From contig DCGW01000009.1 of the NCBI GenBank assembly GCA_002315335.1, positions 817-38,466 of the forward strand: a stretch of DNA of 37,650 bases, written 5' to 3'. Numbering within the stretch: position 1 is the first letter of the stretch; every line of letters starts with the position of its first letter. This document shows positions 26,185 to 33,812 of the stretch, piece after piece. The DNA is from Firmicutes bacterium UBA1768 (GTDB taxonomy: Bacteria; Bacillota; Clostridia; Peptostreptococcales; Anaerovoracaceae). A model generated the notes under the pieces. That model made no database searches, had not been told where the DNA came from, and worked only from the letters and a program-made list of their open reading frames with translations. The position numbers and the translations under genes were made by a program.

Positions 26185-28590
26185 ATGTTAGTACCTGTAA
26201 AATGGCTTAACGAATACATCGATTTAAGTGATATAGAGCTGGCAGAATATTGTGACAGAATGATTATGTCCGGCTCCAACATCGAAGAAGCCTATAAGGT
26301 AATGGGCGGAATAAATGGAATAGTAGTAGGAAAGGCAGTGAAGGTTGAAAAGCACCCGGATGCTGACAAGCTTCATATTTGTCAGATAGATGTCGGACAG
26401 GACGAGCCTGTTCAGATAGTAACAGGAGCAAGCAATGTCCATGAGGGCAGCATTATTCCTGTTGTGCTCCACAACGGAGTTCTTCCAGACGGAAGAAAAA
26501 TCAAGAAGGGTAAGCTTCGCGGTGTTGAATCAAACGGTATGCTCTGCTCACCATCGGAGCTCGGCGTTGAGGATAAGGTTATCCCACCTGCTTTCCGCGA
26601 GGGAATATGGATTTTAGAGGATATAGGAGCGAAGTGCGGTGATGAGTTTGCCAAGGCTTACGAGGTTGAACAGGATGTAGTTGATTTTGAAATAACTCCA
26701 AACAGACCTGACTGCCTCTGCATGCTGGGCATGGCAAGAGAGGCTTCGGCTGTATTTGAAAGACCGCTGAAGTACCCTGAAATAAAAATTGAAAACGAAG
26801 TTGATGACGTTAAAAACTACATCGACGTTGAGATCAAAAGACCTGACCTTTGCAGCCGCTATGTTGCAAGAGTGGTCAAGGACATCAAAATTGCTCCATC
26901 ACCATGGTGGATGCAGAAGCGCCTTATGGCAGGCGGAGTCAGACCTATCAACAATATCGTAGATATTACCAACTATGTTATGCTTGAATACGGCACACCT
27001 CTCCATGCTTTTAATATCAAGACTCTTGAGGGCGGAAAAATCATAGTTGATGTGGCTAAGGATGGACAGAAGTTCATCACATTAGACGAAGCCGAAAGAA
27101 AGCTTGACAGCGAATGCCTCCTCATAAATGATGCTGTAAAGGGAGTTGCTCTTGCTGGCGTTATGGGTGGCCTCAACTCAGAAATCACAGATAATACCGA
27201 GACTATCCTTATCGAGGCTGCTTGCTTTGATCCTGACGGAACAAGAAAGACCTCAAAGAAGCTCGGTCTCAGAACAGAGGCTTCTTCCCGTTTTGAAAAG
27301 GGCGTTGACGCAAACCTCTGCAGAACAGCTGCAGACAGAGTATGTCAGCTCATCGAAATGCTTGGAGCAGGCACTGTGGTAAAGGGCGCGGTTGATGTTT
27401 ATCCTGAAGAAAGCAAGCCTATTGTCACAAAGGTAAGAACAAAGAGAGTCAATGATATTCTCGGAATAAACCTCAGCACCGGCGATATGAAGGAAATCTT
27501 TGAAAAGCTGGAAATGAAGGTTGCTGTTGACGGTGATGTGATGACGGTTACACCGCCTACAATCAGATTTGACCTCTTAGAAGAAATAGACTATGTTGAA
27601 GAGGTTGCCAGAATTTACGGCTATGACAACCACCCTGTTACTCTTCCGGCAGGAAGCGATATTGCAGCGAAAACTGCTGACAGAGAGATTGAAGACCTCA
27701 TCAAGGAAAAGCTCATGGGAATGGGTCTCAATGAAATACAGACCTACTCGTTTGTAAGCCCTAAGGGTGTTGACAAAATTCTCATCGACCAGAACAGCTA
27801 TAAGAGAGACTTCGTTACGCTTATCAATCCGCTCGGAGAAGATACAAGTGTAATGAGAACAACTCTTATTCCTAATATGCTCGATGTACTCGAAAGAAAC
27901 TACACAAGAAACATCGTAAAGGTTGAAGCCTTTGAGCTTGGAAGAATTTTCCTCAACGCATTTAAGACAGAAGAAGGTCTGCCAACAGAAAAGAAGAATA
28001 TCTGCATAGGTATGTACGGCGGAAACTGTGACTTCTACCAGCTTAAGGGTGTAGTTAATACTCTTCTTAATGAACTGGGTATTAAGGAGCTTACATACAC
28101 AGCAGAGAAAAATGAAAAGACCTTCCATCCTGGAAGATGTGCAGCTGTTTCAAAGGATGATAAGGTAATCGGTACGTTTGGCGAGATTTCTTCGGAGGTT
28201 ATCGACCAGTATAACCTTCCTGCAAGAGTATACGTTGCAGAATTAAACTTTGAAATCATCTACGACCTCTGCGATATGGAAATTCTTTACAAGCCTATTC
28301 CTAAATTCCCTTCAATCGAAAGAGATATTGCTCTCGTAGTAAGGGATGAGGTAGAGGCAGGAAAGATTGCTGCAATGATTAAGAGAGTGGGCGGTTCTCT
28401 CCTTGAAAAGGTTGAGCTCTTCGATGTTTACAAGGGCAAGCAGGTTAAGGACGGCTTCAAGTCAATGGCCTTCAGCCTCAGATACAGAGACGCGAACAAG
28501 ACTCTTACCGATGAGGAAATAGAAAAGCCTCATCAGGAAATTCTCAAGAGCCTCAAGGAAGACTTTGACGCAAGCTTAAGAGAAGAATAA
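26185..28590 (+). CDS. pheT: phenylalanyl-tRNA synthetase beta subunit
   Basis: PheT pairs with PheS to charge tRNA-Phe and carries the editing site for mis-charged Tyr. It has an OB-fold tRNA-binding domain (about residues 40-150), the B3/B4 editing module (about 210-385), a B5 domain (about 405-475), a degenerate catalytic-like core and a C-terminal ferredoxin-like anticodon-binding domain (about 705-800). The length of 801 residues is typical. AGGAGGG overlaps the pheS stop codon and sits 7 nt before the ATG, so the two subunits are made together. A strong terminator follows. Confidence 0.97.
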   Translation: MLVPVKWLNEYIDLSDIELAEYCDRMIMSGSNIEEAYKVMGGINGIVVGKAVKVEKHPDADKLHICQIDVGQDEPVQIVTGASNVHEGSIIPVVLHNGVLPDGRKIKKGKLRGVESNGMLCSPSELGVEDKVIPPAFREGIWILEDIGAKCGDEFAKAYEVEQDVVDFEITPNRPDCLCMLGMAREASAVFERPLKYPEIKIENEVDDVKNYIDVEIKRPDLCSRYVARVVKDIKIAPSPWWMQKRLMAGGVRPINNIVDITNYVMLEYGTPLHAFNIKTLEGGKIIVDVAKDGQKFITLDEAERKLDSECLLINDAVKGVALAGVMGGLNSEITDNTETILIEAACFDPDGTRKTSKKLGLRTEASSRFEKGVDANLCRTAADRVCQLIEMLGAGTVVKGAVDVYPEESKPIVTKVRTKRVNDILGINLSTGDMKEIFEKLEMKVAVDGDVMTVTPPTIRFDLLEEIDYVEEVARIYGYDNHPVTLPAGSDIAAKTADREIEDLIKEKLMGMGLNEIQTYSFVSPKGVDKILIDQNSYKRDFVTLINPLGEDTSVMRTTLIPNMLDVLERNYTRNIVKVEAFELGRIFLNAFKTEEGLPTEKKNICIGMYGGNCDFYQLKGVVNTLLNELGIKELTYTAEKNEKTFHPGRCAAVSKDDKVIGTFGEISSEVIDQYNLPARVYVAELNFEIIYDLCDMEILYKPIPKFPSIERDIALVVRDEVEAGKIAAMIKRVGGSLLEKVELFDVYKGKQVKDGFKSMAFSLRYRDANKTLTDEEIEKPHQEILKSLKEDFDASLREE

Positions 28591-28635
28591 TACCTCGTGT
28601 TTGTAACACAATATGGCACAATAGGGCAATAAATA

Positions 28636-28690
28636 CCCCCTGAGGTTATAGGTTCATCGACCGAAGACCTCAGGGGGTTGTATTTTATTT
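28636..28690. terminator. bidirectional terminator between pheT and the transporter
   Basis: CCCCCTGAGGT (28636-28646) and ACCTCAGGGGG (28667-28677) form a perfect 11-bp stem. A smaller GGT/ACC stem lies inside (28651-28662). TTGTATTTTATTT follows on the plus strand, and TATTTATT follows on the minus strand. It therefore can end transcription from both convergent genes. Confidence 0.88.
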
Positions 28691-28728
28691 ATCAATGTGC
28701 ATTGGAAACGATGCGTTGGAAGCACCCG

Positions 28729-30354
28729 CTAAAGCTCTGCTTCCAGCTTCGACTTGTCTACTATGTTCAACTTATATGCTGTAATCAATGTCTTAAGCTG
28801 CAGACAGTAGCAATTTAATGGTGGCAGGAAGTATCCGAGAATTGTTGCCAATACTATAGCGATTGGATAAACCGAATACGGCACTCCACAAGAAGCAAAC
28901 GCGATAGGAAGCACAGCGAATGCCGACCCCGGTATTGGAGGAGCTGCAATGGCAATGATAATTGCGACCAGAACAACCTTTACAATAACGGAGATTGTGA
29001 TAGGTATGCCTCCCATGTTGCCCAAGGCGAGAACGGTCAGACCCAGGAATGCAGAACCACAAGGCATATATGTTACTACGCAGAGTGGGAAGGAGAAGTC
29101 GACAAAGTCGCCCTTGATTCCAAACTTTTCCTTGAAGCAAACCATATTTTCCGGTATTGCTGCTACCTGTGAGCTTGTTGTAAGCGTAATAAGGAAGGCA
29201 GGCAGCTGCTTCTTCAAAAGAATGCGAACCGGAATTCCGGTGAGAATTCTTGTCCTTATTGTAAGGGATACAATAATTACTGCACATGTGAATATGAAAA
29301 TCAGTACCATCTTGTAGAGGTTTATTAACTCAGTGAAGGTTCCTGAAACGAGCATGTTAAATATTCCGAAGAATACTAAAAGTGGTAACAGCTTGCTAAC
29401 AACTAACATCATTTTGTTGAAAAGCGTGGACAATTCAAAACAAAGCTTTTTAGTAACAGGTATTGATTTGATTACCAAAAGAACTGCAACACCTGCAAAA
29501 ATTGAAATGGTGATAACCTGAAGGTCGTTCATGGTAATAAACGGTTCAAACAGGTTCCCGGGAACAATATCAAGAACAAGCGTAAGAATACTTTGGACAA
29601 CACCCTCTTCGGCTGCTGCACTTCCTCCGATATTTCCTGTATAATAAGTAATCCCGCCTAAGGTACCAAAAACAAGACCTGCAAGTGTGTAGGTAATCAT
29701 GATTTCTAAAACAAGCTTTTTCCCAATATTACCAACCGCCTGGACATCTCCGATACCAATTATTCCGGTCAGCACTGCGAAAAATATAAGTGGTGTGGCT
29801 ATCGCAGAAATAATACTTGTGAGCTTGTTAAAAATCGGCTCGGTAATATTTGTCATAATAAACATACCTGGGTTCCCTGACATTGGCAGAAGAACGAGAT
29901 ATAAACCAACGGCTAATGCTATAGCACCGAGCATCATGTATAGAAACATATTTTTTACAGGTGGTTTTTCGTATACAAGGCTGACCTTGTTATAGCCTCG
30001 CTCGGCAATTCTATACTCATACCTCGGTTTAAGGTTGAAGCTCTCAAGTATTGCCTCGGAATAGTCACTATATTCGTAATATACGCTGTTTTCCCTTAGT
30101 GCATTAAGGTCCGAACCAAAGGACTTTAAATCAACCTTAACTTTTCCAAAGTGCTTTGTCACCTTCATTACACACTCAGTATCTGCGTCAGATGCAGCTC
30201 TGCAATTCAGAAGCATCTCTTCAACTGATAGCTTGATTTTAGTCTCAGGCTCGGCTTTTTTTTTCATTACGCTTTTATAAACCTGAGCAATTTCTTCTGA
30301 TGCAGACATGATTTCTTCGTCAGTAAGCAAAATGGTTTTTCGTAACAGTTCCAC
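28729..30354 (-). CDS. divergent SDF-family (dicarboxylate/amino acid:cation type) transporter with N-terminal soluble domain
   Basis: Residues 135-525 form a membrane domain of the sodium:dicarboxylate symporter (DAACS/SDF) fold. HP1 resembles the family serine-rich loop (TTSSQVAAIP, 392-401) and HP2 is recognisable as PPIPGSAFAVLPIAFASCG (472-490). The TM7 NMDGT motif is replaced by a region with MPCGSA (430-435). TM8 lacks the Asp and Arg that bind acidic amino acids, so the substrate is probably different. The first 130 or so residues are soluble and charged, absent from classical members. They vaguely recall a degenerate histidine-kinase-type ATP-binding fold, by inference only. The start is GTG with GAGG upstream. 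It has its own promoter and is convergent with pheT. Confidence 0.82.
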   Translation of the reverse strand: MELLRKTILLTDEEIMSASEEIAQVYKSVMKKKAEPETKIKLSVEEMLLNCRAASDADTECVMKVTKHFGKVKVDLKSFGSDLNALRENSVYYEYSDYSEAILESFNLKPRYEYRIAERGYNKVSLVYEKPPVKNMFLYMMLGAIALAVGLYLVLLPMSGNPGMFIMTNITEPIFNKLTSIISAIATPLIFFAVLTGIIGIGDVQAVGNIGKKLVLEIMITYTLAGLVFGTLGGITYYTGNIGGSAAAEEGVVQSILTLVLDIVPGNLFEPFITMNDLQVITISIFAGVAVLLVIKSIPVTKKLCFELSTLFNKMMLVVSKLLPLLVFFGIFNMLVSGTFTELINLYKMVLIFIFTCAVIIVSLTIRTRILTGIPVRILLKKQLPAFLITLTTSSQVAAIPENMVCFKEKFGIKGDFVDFSFPLCVVTYMPCGSAFLGLTVLALGNMGGIPITISVIVKVVLVAIIIAIAAPPIPGSAFAVLPIAFASCGVPYSVYPIAIVLATILGYFLPPLNCYCLQLKTLITAYKLNIVDKSKLEAEL

Positions 30355-30409
30355 TAAATTTCCTCTTTTCTATTAAGCTATAAATTATTTGTGTGCTAAC
30401 AATGGAACA

Positions 30410-30438
30410 ATTCTATCACAACAGAGAATAAAATTCAA
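30410..30438 (-). promoter_or_regulatory. sigma-A type promoter of the transporter gene
   Basis: On the minus strand TTGAAT (30438-30433) and TAGAAT (30415-30410) are separated by exactly 17 nt. Four of six -35 and five of six -10 positions match the consensus. Transcription would start near 30403, leaving a leader of about 50 nt before the GTG. Confidence 0.65.
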
Positions 30439-30501
30439 CGAAAGACTAAGGTTTTCATAATTCAAAACTGCTGAAGCGAAAAAAGAGCTGTACTCCAAAA
30501 A

Positions 30502-30539
30502 TGCACAGATTTTTGCTGAAAATAGTAAAAATCTGTGCA
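30502..30539. repeat. palindrome A (38 bp)
   Basis: The arms TGCACAGATTTTT (30502-30514) and AAAAATCTGTGCA (30527-30539) are a perfect 13-bp inverted repeat. The inner triplets GCT and AGT extend the stem to 16 bp with one G-T wobble. The loop is GAAAAT. The same element occurs 167 bp downstream. Confidence 0.92.
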
Positions 30540-30588
30540 ATAGTTGATGAACAATAGGTTATTTATGCTCTTTTGGGATCAATTTAAG

Positions 30589-30610
30589 ACCAATTACTTA
30601 CATAATTGGT
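30589..30610. repeat. central hairpin of the intergenic element
   Basis: ACCAATTA (30589-30596) and TAATTGGT (30603-30610) form a perfect 8-bp stem with the loop CTTACA. It lies roughly midway between the two 38-bp palindromes. Confidence 0.7.
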
Positions 30611-30668
30611 AATATTTGGGAGTCAACCACCGCAACTATTCCCTAAATTCTTGATTTTCCTATAAATC

Positions 30669-30706
30669 TGCACAGATTTTTGTTCAAAACAGCAAAAATC
30701 TGTGCA
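30669..30706. repeat. palindrome B (38 bp)
   Basis: It has the same 13-bp arms as palindrome A (30669-30681 and 30694-30706). The inner triplets are GTT and AGC, which still pair, with a T-G wobble and a G-C pair. The loop is CAAAAC. It ends 49 bp before the zapA -35 box. Confidence 0.92.
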
Positions 30707-30755
30707 ATCTGGGATTACATTGACCTTTTAACTTGAAGATTTTTTTGTGCATTGC

Positions 30756-30784
30756 TTGATGAATTATCGCTGTGATTGTATAAT
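30756..30784 (+). promoter_or_regulatory. sigma-A type promoter of zapA-mutS2
   Basis: TTGATG (30756-30761) and TATAAT (30779-30784) are separated by 17 nt. The -10 box matches the consensus fully. Transcription would start near 30791, giving a leader of about 20 nt before zapA. Confidence 0.85.
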
Positions 30785-30812
30785 AAAAGGAGTATGCAAA
30801 GGAGATATTTGT

Positions 30813-31334
30813 ATGGGAAATGAAACCAAAACAGTAGATATTGTTATCGGCGAAAGACCTTATTCTTTAAGAGGCGGAATATCGGTTGAAGAAGCGAGAG
30901 AGTTAGAAAGATACCTTAATTCTATGATAAGAATGGTGAACAACGGAACCCTTCAGCCTATTTCCATAGACAGGCTGCTGTTGGTGGCGCTTAACTGCGG
31001 GCAGGATACAATGAAAATGAAGGAAGAACGTGACCTTGCAATCCGCAGAGCGGAGAAGATTGAAAAGCGTCTTGAAGACTACGGCAAGCTTTGGGACAAG
31101 GCGCGAGATGGTTTCAAACAGGCAAATGACGAGAATGTTAAGCTCATAGAAGATCAGGAGGAGCTGGACTATGAAATAAAGCGCCTGAACAGAGAAATCA
31201 GAGATCTGAAAAAGGACTTGAGAGAATTAAAAAAGGAAAACAAGGTTCTTAAGTCAAGGCTTGGTGAGGATGAACAGGGAGAAGAGGACGTTTTGGCCGG
31301 TCAAATTCAGCTGAGGCTTCCTCCTAATCTCTAA
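30813..31334 (+). CDS. zapA: ZapA-like Z-ring regulator with coiled-coil extension
   Basis: ZapA binds FtsZ and promotes bundling of its filaments. The N-terminal ZapA domain covers about residues 5-75 (VDIVIGERPYSLRGG, then DRLLLVALNCGQD). A long, highly charged coiled coil follows to about residue 152, then a short tail ending LRLPPNL. Most ZapA proteins are about 85-110 residues, so 173 is long. I chose the ATG at 30813, with AAAGGAG 8 nt upstream. Upstream codons of the frame overlap the promoter. The order pheST-zapA-mutS2 resembles Bacillus, without rnhC, yshB and polX. Confidence 0.85.
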   Translation: MGNETKTVDIVIGERPYSLRGGISVEEARELERYLNSMIRMVNNGTLQPISIDRLLLVALNCGQDTMKMKEERDLAIRRAEKIEKRLEDYGKLWDKARDGFKQANDENVKLIEDQEELDYEIKRLNREIRDLKKDLRELKKENKVLKSRLGEDEQGEEDVLAGQIQLRLPPNL

Positions 31335-31396
31335 ATTGCTGTTGGCGCGAGCTTAGCGAGGGGCAATATTGATATAATCTCAATACGGAGAAAACA

Positions 31397-33763
31397 ATGA
31401 ACGAACGAACACTAAGAGTACTTGAATATGATAAGGTGAGGGAACTGCTGGCCGAGCAGGCGGTTTCAAGGGCGGCAAAGCAGCTGGCCAAGGAGCTGAT
31501 GCCAACCTCAAATCCTTACGATGTAAGAGATAATCTGAGCGAAACCACTGAGGCTGTTTCGGTTATTATTCAAAAGGGAACTATTCCTATTGGAGGAATT
31601 AACGATATAGTACCGCTTGTTCTCCTTGCGAAAAAGGAGGGCATGCTCAGTCCGGGAGACCTTCTGCGAATAAAGCAGAACCTGTATACGGCAAGGAATA
31701 TTGCAAATCACCTAAAAACAGATGTAAATGTCGGCGGCGCAATAGCGGATTATGCTGCGGGGATTACCGTGTGCAAGGCGGAAGAGGACGAAATCGACAG
31801 GTGTATTATTGCTGAGGATCAGATTGCGGACTCGGCAAGTGCCCAGCTAAGATCTATAAGAAAAGCGATAGTCAGGAAGAATGAAGAGCTGCGTTCAAAG
31901 ATGAACAGCATAATTCAGAGCAGAGATAATAGAGACTTTCTTCAGGACAGCATAATAACAATAAGAGACGGACGATATGTAATACCTGTAAAGCAGGAGC
32001 ACCGTGCAAAGGTAGACGGAATAGTACACGATCAGTCTGGCAAGGGTGCAACGCTGTTTATTGAACCACAGGCGATAGTCAATCTAAACAACGAGCTCAG
32101 AGAGCTTCAGCTTGAAGAACAGGCTGAGATAGTAAAAATCCTCGAAAACCTTTCGGCTATGGTTGCGGCCAGGTCTGAAGGAATAATTGCAAATCAGGAT
32201 ATATTGATCAAGCTCGACTTTGCCTTTGCTAAGGCTAAGCTTGCACTTGCAATGAAGGCGATAGAGCCAGAAATAAACGAAGACGGAGTAGTGATTATTA
32301 AAGAGGGCAGACATCCGCTAATAGACAGAAAAAAAGTAGTGCCTGCCAACATCAGTCTTGGGAAGTCGTACGATACTCTGGTTATCACCGGGCCAAACAC
32401 CGGCGGCAAGACAGTAACGCTTAAGAACACTGGACTAATGGTTCTGATGACGCAGTCGGGGCTCCATATTCCGGCAGAAATAGGCACAAAGATGTGCATT
32501 TTTGAAGATGTTTTTGCTGATATCGGGGATGAGCAGAGCATTGAGCAGAGCCTGAGTACCTTTTCCTCACATATGAAAAATATAGTCAGCATAGTGGGGA
32601 GTGCAGGGATAGGAAGTCTGGTGCTTCTCGACGAGCTTGGAGCTGGGACAGACCCAACGGAGGGTGCGGCACTTGCGATATCAATTCTCGATTATCTGCT
32701 TGGCTGCGGAGCAAAGACTCTTGCAACAACTCACTATACAGAGCTGAAAAAATATGCGCTGACAACCCCAGGGGTTGAAAACGGCTGCATGGAATTCGAT
32801 GTTGAAACCTTGAGCCCTACCTATAAGCTGATAACAGGAATGGCGGGCAAGTCAAATGCCTTTGAAATATCAAGAAAATTAGGCCTTTCCGACAGCCTTA
32901 TCCTTGAAGCCAAAAAACTCCTGGAACAGGGCGATATAGAGTTTGAGGACCTCATCGCACAGATTACAGAGGATAAAAAGAGGGCAGAGGAAGAGCTTGA
33001 CGAGGCTGCGGAAATGAAGGCCGAAATGGAAAAGATGAAGGCTGACCTCGAAAAGCAAAAGGAAAAGTTTGCTGCTCAAAAGGAAAAGATAATAAGCAGG
33101 GCCAAAGCAGAGGCCCGGGATATGGTGAAGGAAATGAAGGAGTTTTCCGACTCCGTGTTCAAGGAACTGCGCGAGCTGGAAAAGCTTTCCGACCCTAAGG
33201 CCAGAAACAGAAAGTTTGAGGAAGTCAGACGAAAGGTTAAGGGAAGGTCAGACCTCTATGCCGAAGAGCTCAGCTACAAGGAAAATGAAAGGCCGGCAGA
33301 TGCTTCGGAAATCAGACCGGGAGTCTTTGTTTATCTTGTCAGCATAGAACAAAAGGGAACCGTCCTGACCGAGCCCGACTCTAAGGGCGACCTGATGGTT
33401 CAGGTGGGACTGATGAAGGTTGGAGCGAATGTAAAGGACCTCCAGCTTCTTGACGAAGCGCCGGACGAGAAGAAGATAAGGTCAAAGCATGAAGCGATGT
33501 ACAAGTCAAAAACTGCTACGATAAGCACAAGCTGTGACGTCAGGGGCAATGACCTCGACTCCGCAAAGCAGCTGGTCGACAAGTACATAGACGATGCATA
33601 TATGGCGGGGCTTAAGACCGTCACAATAATACACGGCAAGGGAGAGGGAATCTTGAGAGAAGGTCTCAGAAGCCTCTATAAGAAAAATAAGCATGTTGAG
33701 GGAGTCAGAGCAGCGATGCCAAACGAAGGCGGCGCAGGTGCGACGGTACTTCTGCTCAAATGA
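31397..33763 (+). CDS. mutS2: MutS2 with C-terminal Smr domain
   Basis: MutS2 is a MutS-like ATPase. In various bacteria it has been linked to suppressing recombination and, in Bacillus, to rescue of collided ribosomes. A core and clamp region precedes Walker A GPNTGGKT at residues 332-339. A Walker B-type LLDELGAGTDPTEG follows. A long coiled coil rich in Glu and Lys spans about 515-610. The Smr domain begins near residue 706, with DVRG at 714-717 and HGKG at 746-749. There is no MutS mismatch-recognition domain, as expected. The length of 788 residues is typical. GGAG lies about 9 nt before the ATG, 62 nt after zapA. Confidence 0.96.
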   Translation: MNERTLRVLEYDKVRELLAEQAVSRAAKQLAKELMPTSNPYDVRDNLSETTEAVSVIIQKGTIPIGGINDIVPLVLLAKKEGMLSPGDLLRIKQNLYTARNIANHLKTDVNVGGAIADYAAGITVCKAEEDEIDRCIIAEDQIADSASAQLRSIRKAIVRKNEELRSKMNSIIQSRDNRDFLQDSIITIRDGRYVIPVKQEHRAKVDGIVHDQSGKGATLFIEPQAIVNLNNELRELQLEEQAEIVKILENLSAMVAARSEGIIANQDILIKLDFAFAKAKLALAMKAIEPEINEDGVVIIKEGRHPLIDRKKVVPANISLGKSYDTLVITGPNTGGKTVTLKNTGLMVLMTQSGLHIPAEIGTKMCIFEDVFADIGDEQSIEQSLSTFSSHMKNIVSIVGSAGIGSLVLLDELGAGTDPTEGAALAISILDYLLGCGAKTLATTHYTELKKYALTTPGVENGCMEFDVETLSPTYKLITGMAGKSNAFEISRKLGLSDSLILEAKKLLEQGDIEFEDLIAQITEDKKRAEEELDEAAEMKAEMEKMKADLEKQKEKFAAQKEKIISRAKAEARDMVKEMKEFSDSVFKELRELEKLSDPKARNRKFEEVRRKVKGRSDLYAEELSYKENERPADASEIRPGVFVYLVSIEQKGTVLTEPDSKGDLMVQVGLMKVGANVKDLQLLDEAPDEKKIRSKHEAMYKSKTATISTSCDVRGNDLDSAKQLVDKYIDDAYMAGLKTVTIIHGKGEGILREGLRSLYKKNKHVEGVRAAMPNEGGAGATVLLLK

Positions 33764-33812
33764 TAGACTGAAAAGACCAACCGGTCCGGTTGAAAATATA
33801 AGGAGAAGAAAA

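Larger units (their letters stand above)
30355..30812. other. 458-bp intergenic region between the transporter and zapA
   Basis: This is the only gene-free stretch over 300 bp. It holds divergent promoters at its two ends (minus strand near 30410-30438, plus strand 30756-30784). Between them lie two 38-bp palindromes, the inverted pair AATAGTTG (30539-30546) and CAACTATT (30633-30640), and a central hairpin. I found no open reading frame with a ribosome site. Confidence 0.85.

Noticed and set aside
31350..31378. TATAAT at 31373-31378 before mutS2 as a separate promoter
   Set aside because: No acceptable -35 box lies 16-19 nt upstream (the sequence reads AGCTTA at 17 nt), so transcription from the zapA promoter is more likely.
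33778..33792. CAACCGGTCCGGTTG palindrome between mutS2 and argS
   Set aside because: The usable stem is only about 5 bp and no T-tract follows, so I do not call it a terminator. It may be chance.
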